Shown one piece after another: positions 33,469-42,237 of a stretch of DNA of 50,296 nucleotides. How positions within the stretch are numbered: the stretch's first letter is position 1; every line of letters begins with the position of its first letter. The DNA is taken from contig JAQXDI010000050.1 of NCBI GenBank assembly GCA_029251465.1, forward strand, positions 1 through 50,296. The letters run 5' to 3'. The position numbers were made by a program, and so were the translations under genes. The notes beneath the pieces are model-generated. The model was not told the DNA's origin and made no database searches. It saw only the letters and a program-made list of their open reading frames with translations. Origin of the DNA: Ascidiaceihabitans sp. (GTDB lineage: Bacteria > Pseudomonadota > Alphaproteobacteria > Rhodobacterales > Rhodobacteraceae).

Positions 33469-34680
33469 ATGGCTGCTTTGACACCGATATCACGAACACC
33501 TTTGTCCTTTGTATTGCCTTGCGTTGCCTTGGCCGGGGCCTTTGTTGGCCTGCTGGTCGGCACCGCAAACGGGGCTGGTCCGATGGGTCTGGTCGCTGGT
33601 GCAATCATCATGGCCACGATTGCGTTTGTCCTGATTATCTCTGCGAAATACGAAAGCTTCACCCGGGGTCTCACCATTTTTGGCTTTGGGGCTGCAGGGT
33701 TTTTGTTTGGCGGTTTGCCAATCTTGATCCTTAGCGCACTGGCGGGGTGGTTTTTCCACTGGTTCACATACTGGCTATTTGAAGGGCGTTATCGCGCCCG
33801 CTTGTTGCCTTATCTTACGGGTGGCCAAGTGCTGTGGCACTATGCCTTCCGCATTATTGCTGGCGCTGTTTTTGTGTTCCTGATCACACCGATTTTGGTG
33901 ATCATCCCACTTAGCTTTAACGCGCAGGACTTTTTCACCTACACGCCGGAAATGCTGCGGTTCGATCCTGCGGGTTACTCGCTCAAGCACTACCAGGATT
34001 TCTTTAACAACAACGAATGGCAACGCAGCTTGAAAAACTCGCTGACGATTGCGCCGATTGCCACGATCATTTCGGTGTCTTTGGGCACACTGGCCGCGAT
34101 CGGTCTGAGCCAATCACACATGCCGCTAAAGGGCACGATCATGGCGATCCTGATTTCCCCGATGATCGTTCCGCTGATCATTTCGGCGACGGGCATGTTC
34201 TTTTTCTACTCGGACCTTGGGAATTTCATGGAAAACAGCCTTGGGCTGGGCAAGAATTTCGTCGGCTACGTCAAAGTCATTTTGGCCCACGCCGTGCTTG
34301 GTATTCCGTTCGTGATCATCACCGTGACAGCGACGCTTGTCGGATTTGATAACTCGTTGACGCGGGCAGCCGCGAACATGGGTGCGAACCCTGTGACGAC
34401 GTTCTTTCGGGTGCAAATGCCGCTGATCTTGCCGGGTGTTATTTCCGGCGGATTGTTCGCCTTCATCACCTCATTCGATGAAGTCGTCGTGGTTTTGTTT
34501 GTCGGTTCAGCTGGCCAGAAAACGCTGCCATGGCAGATGTTTACAGGCCTGCGCGAGCAAATCAGCCCGACAATTCTAGCCGTTGCAACACTGCTTGTGA
34601 TCATCTCGATTTGCTTGCTGACCGTGGTCGAAATGCTGCGTCGTCGCTCTGAACGCCTGCGCGGTATGTCACCAGCTTAG
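33469..34680 (+). CDS. potC: ABC permease PotC-type with extra N-terminal membrane segments
   Basis: Permease of 403 residues. The typical PotC core starts near residue 125 and includes YSLKHYQDFFNNNEWQRSLK, the coupling loop TRAAANMGANPVTTFFRVQM and FITSFDEVVVVLFVG. Ahead of it are about 120 residues with three to four additional hydrophobic segments (roughly 12-32, 38-59, 67-104). The normal family length is about 270. RBS GATAAGAAAC is weak. Its stop overlaps that of the convergent transglycosylase gene by four bases. Confidence 0.9.
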   Translation: MAALTPISRTPLSFVLPCVALAGAFVGLLVGTANGAGPMGLVAGAIIMATIAFVLIISAKYESFTRGLTIFGFGAAGFLFGGLPILILSALAGWFFHWFTYWLFEGRYRARLLPYLTGGQVLWHYAFRIIAGAVFVFLITPILVIIPLSFNAQDFFTYTPEMLRFDPAGYSLKHYQDFFNNNEWQRSLKNSLTIAPIATIISVSLGTLAAIGLSQSHMPLKGTIMAILISPMIVPLIISATGMFFFYSDLGNFMENSLGLGKNFVGYVKVILAHAVLGIPFVIITVTATLVGFDNSLTRAAANMGANPVTTFFRVQMPLILPGVISGGLFAFITSFDEVVVVLFVGSAGQKTLPWQMFTGLREQISPTILAVATLLVIISICLLTVVEMLRRRSERLRGMSPA

Positions 34681-35990
34681 CGCTGCAATCGATTGACCAA
34701 AGCAGGGGATGCATAACCGTCGGGGCGCAATCCTTCGCTGACCTGATAGGCGCGCACGGCGTTGACAGTCTTGGGTCCGATTTTGCCGTCGATTCCGTCT
34801 GTGTCGAACCCTTTGGCGGTCAAAAGGCGCTGCATGTCTTCGCGTTGTTTCAACGTCAAAGCGTTGTCGTCAAACGGCCAACCCGATTTGATCGCCGCAC
34901 CGCCTTTGATCCGGTCGCTTAGATGCCCAACCCCAATCACGTAGGCGTCCGCGGTGTTGTAGCTTTCGAGCACCTCGAAATTCCCAAAGATCATAAAGGC
35001 AGCACCGTCGCCGCCCGCAGGCAGCAAGATCGAGGCGGGGCCATAGTTTTTGATGGATCCATGCGTCCCGGTAATACCCAAATTCGCCCACTCTTGCGGG
35101 GATTTCGCGATGTCCCGGTTGGCCAGAAGGTAGTCGAAACTGTCAGGGATCGTTACTTCGACACCCCAAGGCGTGCCTTTTTCCCAGCCAAAATGTGCCA
35201 GATAGGCAGCGGTCGATGCGATGGCGTCTTGGGGGTCATCGGACCAGATATCGCGCCGCCCATCGCCGTCAAAATCCACAGCATGGGCCAAGAATGACGT
35301 CGGGATGAACTGCGTATGCCCCATGGCCCCAGCCCAGCTGCCGGTCATGTTTTGCGCGCTTGTGTCGCCGTTTTGCAGGATTTTTAGGGCGGCAATTAAC
35401 TCTCCTTCAAAGAACTCTCCGCGGCGGCCGTCGTAGGCCAATGTTGTCAGGGAACGAATGACACTGTCGCTGCCGCGAAACGTGCCGTAGGCGCTTTCCA
35501 AACCCCAAATTGCGGCGACAAATTCCTTTTCGACGCCGTATTTCGCCTCAACTTGTTCAAAGATTTCGGCATGCTTTTGCAGTGCCGCCTTGCCGTTTTT
35601 GATCCGTAAATCCGAGACTGCTGTGCTTAGATAATCCCAAATTGTCTTTGTGAATTCAGACTGGTTGCGATCACGTTTGATGATTTTTGCATCATAGTTC
35701 ACGTCGCGCAGCGCCCGATCTAGAACAGACAAATCAATACCTTGCGCGACTGCACGTGGTTTGAATTCAGTGATCCACAACTGCAATCCCGCATCTGATG
35801 ACACCGTTTGTGCTTGCGAGGGAACCTGCGTCCGAACTGGCGGGCGCGCATCAAAGGAAACCGGTTGCGCCGAATTTTGCGCCGAAATCTTCAACGGCGG
35901 ACGCGTTGATGCGGACATTGTGTTCGCTTGTGCCGATTGACTGACCAAAGACAGCCCCGCCGTGATGGCGCATACTCGTAAAACCCACAT
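34677..35990 (-). CDS. Lytic murein transglycosylase, MltB type with peptidoglycan-binding domain
   Basis: Periplasmic murein transglycosylase of 437 residues. I prefer ATG 35990 (MWVLRVCAITAGLSL), which has AGG seven bases upstream; ATG 36002 adds four residues. Signal peptide residues 1-22. The SLT_2 (GH103) domain has the catalytic Glu in AAIWGLESAYGTFRGSDS, then YDGRRGEFFEGELIAAL and MGHTQFIPTSFLAHAVDFDG. A PG_binding_1 domain occupies the C terminus (LTAKGFDTDGIDGKIGPKTV). It is not part of the flagellar cluster. Confidence 0.92.
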   Translation of the reverse strand: MWVLRVCAITAGLSLVSQSAQANTMSASTRPPLKISAQNSAQPVSFDARPPVRTQVPSQAQTVSSDAGLQLWITEFKPRAVAQGIDLSVLDRALRDVNYDAKIIKRDRNQSEFTKTIWDYLSTAVSDLRIKNGKAALQKHAEIFEQVEAKYGVEKEFVAAIWGLESAYGTFRGSDSVIRSLTTLAYDGRRGEFFEGELIAALKILQNGDTSAQNMTGSWAGAMGHTQFIPTSFLAHAVDFDGDGRRDIWSDDPQDAIASTAAYLAHFGWEKGTPWGVEVTIPDSFDYLLANRDIAKSPQEWANLGITGTHGSIKNYGPASILLPAGGDGAAFMIFGNFEVLESYNTADAYVIGVGHLSDRIKGGAAIKSGWPFDDNALTLKQREDMQRLLTAKGFDTDGIDGKIGPKTVNAVRAYQVSEGLRPDGYASPALVNRLQR

Positions 35991-36060
35991 GATGTGCCTC
36001 ATTGAAAACTATGTTGTTTCCAATTTAGCGACAATCACTGATTTTAGAAAGGCGCGCGAC

Positions 36061-36774
36061 CTACGTCTTGCGAAGCTTTGCCGATGATTCCACATTTGCG
36101 CGGATTGCAGCCAGATGATCACGTAAAAGAGCAACGCAGTGCGGCCTAAAGCTGTCGCTGGTCACATTCAGGCTGCGCATTCTATCCAGCCGGAAAACGC
36201 GAAAATCTTGCCGTAGTAAACACCACGCCAACAGCGACGTATTGTAGTCCATGTAGGCAATTCCCAGAGGCTTAACAGTACGTTGCGTTGCAGCCCCCAC
36301 CGCATCGACATAGTCAAATTACACGCACACTTCATCCCATGTGGCCTGGCGCAGCGCGGCAATATCGATGACTGGTGGCTCGGGGCGATGAAACCGGTGA
36401 GCATCCAAAATAGCATGTTTCAGACGGTCAGCCTGACGTGGTGGCACGCGCGCTTGGATTTTTGCCAGTGCCGATGTCGCCGCCTTGGCCAATGCCGGAT
36501 CACCAATGATTTCTACGTTTCGCAGTCCCAAAACCAAGGCTTCAAGTTCGTCATTATCGAATCCAAGCGGTGGCAAAGCCGCGTCTTCGATCAAGGTAAA
36601 CCCAAAACCTGCCTCGCCATCAATGACCGCACCCAATCCGCGCAACGCGTCAACGTCGCGGTAAATCGTGCGCAGTGAAACGTTCATATCATTCGCCAGC
36701 TGCGTGGCGGTGACGGGCGGGGGCATGCGACGCAGCGACTGCATCATTTGGAAAAGGCGGTGTGTTCTGCTCAT
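36061..36774 (-). pseudogene. WYL/YafY-type transcription regulator interrupted by an in-frame stop
   Basis: The N-terminal part (36774-36322) has a DeoR/HTH_11-type winged helix (RTHRLFQMMQSLRRMPPPVT, then SLRTIYRDVDALRGLGAVID) and the start of the WYL region. It ends at a TAA at 36319-36321. The same frame continues without gap to 36061 and encodes the rest of the family domain (FDYVDAVGAATQRTVKPLGI, then AWCLLRQDFRVFRLDRMRSL). One base change would restore the gene. It diverges from a GST-like gene, and such regulators often control their neighbour. The truncated 151-residue product retains the DNA-binding domain. A sequencing error cannot be excluded. Confidence 0.8.
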
Positions 36775-36858
36775 AATTCACCATTTCATCACATGCTGAC
36801 AGAAATTGACAAGATGGGTGCATATGAAGCTTTCGAATGCATAATTTTGGAGCTGAAA

Positions 36859-37551
36859 ATGATCACACTTATCACCTTTCCCCCGACCTTTGGCGAACCT
36901 AGCGCGAGTTCGTTTTGCACCAAGGCGATGTACCTTCTGAACATGGCAGGGGTTGAGTGGCAGCGCCATGATACCAATGATCCGCGCAAATGGCCCAAGG
37001 CAAAATTGCCTGCGATCACTGTTGACGGACGCACGATCGGTGACAGTAATCGCATTCGGGTGTACTTGGAAACGCTAGGGGTTGATCTGGAACCGGGGCT
37101 GTCGGATTTAGATAAATCTACCGCTGTATCAATCATTCGAATGGCCGAGGAACACATGTACTTTCATGTGGTTATGGACCGTTGGGGCAACGATGATGTG
37201 TGGCCGATAGTGCGGGACGTGTATTTCAAGGACATCCCAAAACTGCCGCGCCTGATCATCACCAAAGGTCTGCGCAAACAACTGATGAAAGGGATGCACG
37301 CGCAGGGATTGGGCCGCTGGACACCCCAAGAACGGATGGAACGGCTTGAGCCTGATTTGCAGGCGATCACCCAGCGATTGTGGCACGGACCCTATCTGTT
37401 TGGTGCGGTACCCAGCGCCGCAGATGCCAGCGTCGCGCCTGTGTTGGCCTCTATGCGTTCAACGCCGAAACCGACAGCGCTTCGTCGTCGCATTGAAGAC
37501 GACAAGGTGCTGTCCGGTTACATTGATCGCGTGGCAACAGCCTTGGGCTAG
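36859..37551 (+). CDS. Glutathione S-transferase-like protein
   Basis: Thioredoxin-fold plus helical domain protein of 230 residues. Start ATG 36859 (MITLITFPPTFGEPS) is preceded by GGAG; 37 upstream codons in frame are rejected. N-terminal GST-like features are the SASSFCTKAMYLLNMAGVEW helix, KAKLPAITVDGRTIGDSN with the cis-Pro loop, and IRVYLE. The C-terminal half is all helix with FGAVPSAADASVAPVLASM, the usual N-capping region. Substrate unknown. It is divergent from the broken WYL regulator and its stop overlaps that of rnr by four bases. Confidence 0.82.
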   Translation: MITLITFPPTFGEPSASSFCTKAMYLLNMAGVEWQRHDTNDPRKWPKAKLPAITVDGRTIGDSNRIRVYLETLGVDLEPGLSDLDKSTAVSIIRMAEEHMYFHVVMDRWGNDDVWPIVRDVYFKDIPKLPRLIITKGLRKQLMKGMHAQGLGRWTPQERMERLEPDLQAITQRLWHGPYLFGAVPSAADASVAPVLASMRSTPKPTALRRRIEDDKVLSGYIDRVATALG

Positions 37552-39803
37552 GGGCGAGAACGGTGAACTTTCCGCTTGGTCTTGTCGGTCTTGCGCTTGT
37601 GCGAGGCCGCCTTGCGACGTGGCGCGCGACCTGCAGGTGATCGACTGCCACGCACGACCTCCACGCCTTCAACGGTCAGCAATTCCAGCGCGACGCCGCC
37701 GGTCAGTGCCTCAGCTTGCGCGAGCTTGGCGGTGACGCGTTGCCCGATCCGGTAAACGACCCCGGTATCGGCACCTTCAAGGGTGCCCACATCGCCGTCG
37801 AAATGGAAATATTCATTCCCCAAAGTGCGGATAGGCACCAGCCCGTCGGCGCCGGAATCGTCCAGTTTCACGAACATGCCAAACTTGGCGATGCCGTTGA
37901 TTTTGCCGGTGAATTCTTCGCCAACACGCTCGGACAAATAGGCCGCCAAATAACGATCAGTCGTGTCGCGCTCGGCCATCATGGACCGGCGTTCCGTGTC
38001 GGAAATATGCGTGCCGGTTTTTTCCAAATCATCGACGTCCGCAGGGGTTAAACCATCGTCACCCCAACCGTGTGAGGTGACCAATGCGCGGTGCACGATC
38101 AGATCGGCGTAGCGGCGAATGGGCGACGTGAAGTGCGCGTAAGATTTTAGCGCGAGGCCAAAATGCCCAAAGTTATTCGGGCTGTAATAGGCCTGCGTCA
38201 TGCAGCGCAGCGTCGTCAGATTGATCAATTCGGAATCATCGGTATTGGCAGCCTGCGCCAACAGTCGGTTCAAATGCGAGGTCTGCAAAACTTGCCCTTT
38301 GGCCAGCGTTAGACCCGCCGCACCAGCCGTTTCGCGCAGTGCGTTTAGCTTTTCAGGCGACGGTTCTTCGTGCACGCGGAACAGCAAGCCGGTCTTCTTT
38401 TCGATCAGCGTTTCAGCGGCGGCGACGTTGGCCAGCACCATGAATTCTTCGATCAGTTTGTGCGCGTCGAGACGGTCTTTGAAATTGACCGAATGGACCT
38501 TGCCGTCATCCCCCAAAACGATTTGGCGTTCTGGCAGGTTCAGCTCAAGCGGCTGACGGCGCCCCCGTGCCTCGACTAAGGTGGCGTAGGCTGCGTAAAG
38601 CGGGGCGATAACAGGCTCTAACAAGGCTTCGCAGCGCTCGTTCGGGTTGCCATCCATGGCGGCCTGCACCTCTTCGTAGTGCAAGGATGCGGGCGAACGC
38701 ATCAGGCCACGCACGAATTCGTGGCGTAGCTTTTCGCCGGTCGCATCCAGCGTCATTTTCACAGCGATACAGGCGCGCGGCACCCCTTCGTGGAGGGAAC
38801 ACAGATCGCCAGACAAACGGTCGGGCAACATCGGCACAACGCGGTCAGGGAAATAGGTGGAGTTCCCACGCTTGCGCGCCTCGCGATCCAACGCGGACCC
38901 CGGCGTGACGTAGGCGGCAACGTCGGCAATCGCGACCCAAATGATATGGCCACCTGGGTTCGCCGGATCATCGTCAGCTTGGGCAAAACACGCGTCATCG
39001 TGATCACGCGCATCGGACGGATCAATCGTGACCAACGGCATGTCGCGCAGGTCAACGCGGCCTTCGAGCTCTTTGGGTTTTTGCGCGTCGGCCTCGGCCA
39101 CAACGTCGTCAGGAAACGCGTCAGGAATGGCGTGTTGGTGGATTGCGATCAACGACACGGCTTTGGGCGCAGAGGGATCGCCCAACCGTTCAACAATACG
39201 CGCCAGCGGGCGGCCCATGCGACCCTTTGGTCCGGATTGTTCAGCCTCGACCAGCTCGCCGTCTTTTGCCCCGCCGGTGGCACCTGCGCCAACGATCCAT
39301 TCGCTGTTGCTGCCTTTGTCGATGGGCTTGATGCGCCCGCCTTCGGCGCCGATGCGAAAGATGCCAACGATGCGTTCAGGGTTGGCCCCGATGCGGCGGA
39401 TCAAACGACCTTCGAATTGGTGGCTGTCTTCTTTGACTTGGGTCACGCGGGCTAGAATGCGGTCGCCTTTGCCCAGCGCCGGATCGCCAGATTTAGCGAT
39501 AAACAGCACAATCGGCTCAGGCCCCGTGCCATGCCATTCGGCAGGTCGTGCAAACAGATCACCCGCATCGTCGGGGCCTGTCACAACCAGCACGCTGACG
39601 GGGGGCAAACGATCGGGATCAGAATAGCTGCGCTTGCGCTTTTCCAAATGCCCCTCTTCCTCAAGCTCCTTCAGGAGTTTCTTGAGGTCAATGCGGGCAG
39701 CCCCCTTGATGCCAAACGCCTTGGCGATGTCACGTTTAGAGGTCAGGGTCGGATTGGAGGTGATCCAATCAAGAACTTCGGGCTTTGTGGGAATACGGCT
39801 CAT
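37548..39803 (-). CDS. rnr: Ribonuclease R
   Basis: Processive 3'-5' exoribonuclease of 751 residues, normal for the family. An N-terminal winged-helix-like region (about residues 1-60), cold-shock-type domains, and the RNB catalytic domain with the acidic cluster DPSDARDHDD at residues 261-270 are visible. IRRYADLIVHRAL is the conserved end of RNB. An S1 domain follows (about 640-720; EFTGKINGIAKFGMFVKL) and a Lys/Arg-rich tail. Six bases separate it from the preceding transferase gene, and it is the last gene of the dapE-led operon. Confidence 0.96.
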   Translation of the reverse strand: MSRIPTKPEVLDWITSNPTLTSKRDIAKAFGIKGAARIDLKKLLKELEEEGHLEKRKRSYSDPDRLPPVSVLVVTGPDDAGDLFARPAEWHGTGPEPIVLFIAKSGDPALGKGDRILARVTQVKEDSHQFEGRLIRRIGANPERIVGIFRIGAEGGRIKPIDKGSNSEWIVGAGATGGAKDGELVEAEQSGPKGRMGRPLARIVERLGDPSAPKAVSLIAIHQHAIPDAFPDDVVAEADAQKPKELEGRVDLRDMPLVTIDPSDARDHDDACFAQADDDPANPGGHIIWVAIADVAAYVTPGSALDREARKRGNSTYFPDRVVPMLPDRLSGDLCSLHEGVPRACIAVKMTLDATGEKLRHEFVRGLMRSPASLHYEEVQAAMDGNPNERCEALLEPVIAPLYAAYATLVEARGRRQPLELNLPERQIVLGDDGKVHSVNFKDRLDAHKLIEEFMVLANVAAAETLIEKKTGLLFRVHEEPSPEKLNALRETAGAAGLTLAKGQVLQTSHLNRLLAQAANTDDSELINLTTLRCMTQAYYSPNNFGHFGLALKSYAHFTSPIRRYADLIVHRALVTSHGWGDDGLTPADVDDLEKTGTHISDTERRSMMAERDTTDRYLAAYLSERVGEEFTGKINGIAKFGMFVKLDDSGADGLVPIRTLGNEYFHFDGDVGTLEGADTGVVYRIGQRVTAKLAQAEALTGGVALELLTVEGVEVVRGSRSPAGRAPRRKAASHKRKTDKTKRKVHRSRP

Positions 39804-39809
39804 GCCGCC

Positions 39810-40412
39810 TCAGGTATCATGGCCTGTCGGAAAGGTCATGTTCAAATCTGCAACCGTGTCGACATCGCGCAGAGTGTCGCAAAACGCGGTTTTGTGGGTG
39901 GGCAAAGTCGCAATTGTGTCGCTGAGCGCATCGGCGCTGGACCAACGCACATTTTGGAACAAACGCGTCGGCATCGGGGTCGTGCGTTTCAGCCCGATCA
40001 GCCAAAATCCACCGTCTGGTGCAGGTCCGAACACCGCATCGTTTTGACCAAGCAGACCAAAGGCCCGCGCGATGCGTTGCCGGTTGATGCCTGGAATGTC
40101 AGCGCCGATCAGACAGACCGGGCCAGCGTTTACGGCCCCCATCATCCGCGCCATACGGTCGCCTAAATTCCCGCGACCTTGCGGAATGCGCTGCAAATGC
40201 GCGGGCCACACACGGTTGGCCATCGCGGCATTATCCGGGGCGACAGCCAGCACAATTTGCCAACGCGGGTCCTGAATGTTGCGCAGCAAACGGCGGACCT
40301 GATGACGAAACCACCACGCGGCCGCGGTCATGCCAATGTCGCGCCCAAGGCGGGTTTTGACGCGACCAGCGCGGGGTTCTTTCAGCATGATGATTAGAGT
40401 TTGACGCTTCAC
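39810..40412 (-). CDS. DUF2064 (TIGR04282-type) glycosyltransferase-fold protein
   Basis: A 200-residue protein with a nucleotide-sugar-transferase-like fold. It has the family N terminus LIIMLKEPRAGRVKTRLGRD, then GNLGDRMARMM, the acidic IGADIPGINRQRIARAF and PAPDGGFWLIGL. Some members are cofactor- or lipid-associated transferases; the substrate is unknown. The ATG overlaps the GNAT gene stop by four bases. Confidence 0.82.
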   Translation of the reverse strand: MKRQTLIIMLKEPRAGRVKTRLGRDIGMTAAAWWFRHQVRRLLRNIQDPRWQIVLAVAPDNAAMANRVWPAHLQRIPQGRGNLGDRMARMMGAVNAGPVCLIGADIPGINRQRIARAFGLLGQNDAVFGPAPDGGFWLIGLKRTTPMPTRLFQNVRWSSADALSDTIATLPTHKTAFCDTLRDVDTVADLNMTFPTGHDT

Positions 40413-40831
40413 AGTTCGATTTCCATCGCTTGGTGGTCGATACCGGCGTCGTCAAAAACGGGGCCGTAAGCTGAGAAGCCCAATTTTTCGTAGAACCCCA
40501 ACGCGTGGGTTTGTGCGCCCAACGATGCACGCGTTACACCCGACTGGTTGGTGGCAGTGCGCAAACACGCGCGTATCAAATCGGCCCCAAGCCCCTTTCC
40601 ACGATAGGGTTTCAACACGCAAACTCGCCCGATCTTGGCCGAGGACCCGTCGATCAAAATGCGTGCGCACCCGACAGGTTCGCCATTATCAGTGGCCAGT
40701 AGATGCAACGCTACATCGTCGAATTCATCGATCTCGTCCGCCTCTGACACGCCCTGTTCATCGATGAACACAACGCGGCGTAGCGCGCGGCACGTCACGA
40801 TGTCGCGGGTTTCGATGATCTGCACCGTCAT
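40409..40831 (-). CDS. GNAT family N-acetyltransferase
   Basis: A 140-residue acetyl-CoA-dependent acyltransferase. The P-loop-like acetyl-CoA motif is [20 protein letters not shown] around residues 68-87. The C-terminal [20 protein letters not shown] is typical of small-molecule or GNAT-ElaA-like members. Coupled by overlaps to dapE ahead and DUF2064 behind. The acceptor is unknown. Confidence 0.87.
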   Translation of the reverse strand: MTVQIIETRDIVTCRALRRVVFIDEQGVSEADEIDEFDDVALHLLATDNGEPVGCARILIDGSSAKIGRVCVLKPYRGKGLGADLIRACLRTATNQSGVTRASLGAQTHALGFYEKLGFSAYGPVFDDAGIDHQAMEIEL

Positions 40832-41973
40832 GCGAAATAGTCACTCAAGATGCGGCTGTAGATCGATTTCAGCTGGTGGATATGGGCGACAGTAACGTGT
40901 TCATCAACTTGATGCATCGACTGCCCGACAAGGCCAAACTCCACCACGGGACAATGATGTTTCACGAACCGCGCGTCCGACGTACCACCACTTGTGCTAA
41001 GTTCTGGCACGATGTTGGTTTCGGCCTGAACGGCAGCGCTGACAAGATCAGACAACCCACCGGGTGGCGTGATAAAGCTTTCGCCAGAAATCTTGACGCG
41101 CATGTCGATTTGTACGTTGAATTCGGTCGCGACGGCGTCGACTTCGCCTTGCATCCATTCGGTTAAGGCCGCGCCACTATGCAGGTCGTTGAACCGGATG
41201 TTCGCGGTGGCTTTGCACTGTGCAGGGATCACGTTGGTCGCAGGATTACCGGTGTCGATTGTAACCACAGCCAAGGTTGATGCGTCAAAATGATCGGTGC
41301 CTTGGTCCAGTTCATGACTGGCGAGCCGATCCATCAGGCGGGCGATGGCAGGCAGTGGATTATTGGCGCGGTGCGGATAGGCGGAATGGCCTTGGGTGCC
41401 AGTCACGGTAAAGAACGCGGTCATCGATCCTCGCCGCCCGATTTTAATCATCTCGCCCATCTGATTTGGGCAGGTGGGTTCGCCGACAAGACACACATCC
41501 ATCGCCTCATTTTCCTGATCCATGTAAGCAAGCAAGGCGGTTGTGCCGTCAATCGCGTCGGCCTCTTCGTCGCCGGTGATCGCCAGAATGATGGCACCGT
41601 CGGGTGGTGTGTCTTTGACAAAATCAATGGCCGCGGCAGCAAAGGCAGCGACGCCTGATTTCATGTCAGTGGTGCCGCGACCGTACATGATGCCGTCTTT
41701 GATCTCTGCCCCGAACGGGTCCATCGTCCAGTCGTCAGGGTTGCCGATTGGAACCACATCCGTGTGACCGTTAAATCCAAAGGTTTGCGCGTGTCCTTTG
41801 GCCCCCCAACGGGCAAACAAATTGCGAATACCACCGCGATCTGCCCACGCTAAATCAAAACCGGCATCGCCGAGCAGCTGTGCAAGGATATCCAAGGCCC
41901 CCGCGTCAGCTGGCGTAACCGACGGGCAACGCACCAAATCTGCGGTGAGAGTGACAGGATCGATACCAGACAT
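40828..41973 (-). CDS. dapE: Succinyl-diaminopimelate desuccinylase
   Basis: Zinc enzyme of lysine/peptidoglycan precursor synthesis, cutting N-succinyl-LL-diaminopimelate. The 381 residues fit the family. M20 motifs are [29 protein letters not shown] and [13 protein letters not shown]; DapE-specific are [20 protein letters not shown] and [14 protein letters not shown], and the [13 protein letters not shown] ligand loop. It leads the operon dapE-GNAT-DUF2064-rnr. The other enzyme of this branch, dapD, is at 46405-47232. Confidence 0.95.
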   Translation of the reverse strand: MSGIDPVTLTADLVRCPSVTPADAGALDILAQLLGDAGFDLAWADRGGIRNLFARWGAKGHAQTFGFNGHTDVVPIGNPDDWTMDPFGAEIKDGIMYGRGTTDMKSGVAAFAAAAIDFVKDTPPDGAIILAITGDEEADAIDGTTALLAYMDQENEAMDVCLVGEPTCPNQMGEMIKIGRRGSMTAFFTVTGTQGHSAYPHRANNPLPAIARLMDRLASHELDQGTDHFDASTLAVVTIDTGNPATNVIPAQCKATANIRFNDLHSGAALTEWMQGEVDAVATEFNVQIDMRVKISGESFITPPGGLSDLVSAAVQAETNIVPELSTSGGTSDARFVKHHCPVVEFGLVGQSMHQVDEHVTVAHIHQLKSIYSRILSDYFA

Positions 41974-42081
41974 TGTGTGCTCCTAAGCGGTTTGGGATGT
42001 CGTCTACAGGAATGTGGCGAAAATGGCGCGATGCCAAGGGCTAAGACGTGCAAAACCATTAACAAATGCGCGTAAACCGTG

Positions 42082-42096
42082 TTAACGTCGTGTTAA
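42082..42096. promoter_or_regulatory. Full CtrA-type box upstream of the Hint gene
   Basis: TTAA-CGTCGTG-TTAA is an exact match to the alphaproteobacterial CtrA consensus TTAA-N7-TTAA. An extra ATTAAC lies near 42058. It sits 141 bp before the Hint gene start and about 110 bp before the divergent dapE start. In Rhodobacteraceae CtrA controls motility, surface and gene-transfer genes; the Hint gene is the likelier target. Confidence 0.6.
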
Positions 42097-42237
42097 TAAT
42101 ATGACCCGAGGCAGGGCATTCGAGCAATACGCCGTCAATGAACGGCAATTCGTACCAACGATGTACGTTTGAAAACGCGGGGTAAACCCGTGTGGCTGCG
42201 CGTGTGATCTGTCCTCTGAAAACAAGGGCAGAGGCAC

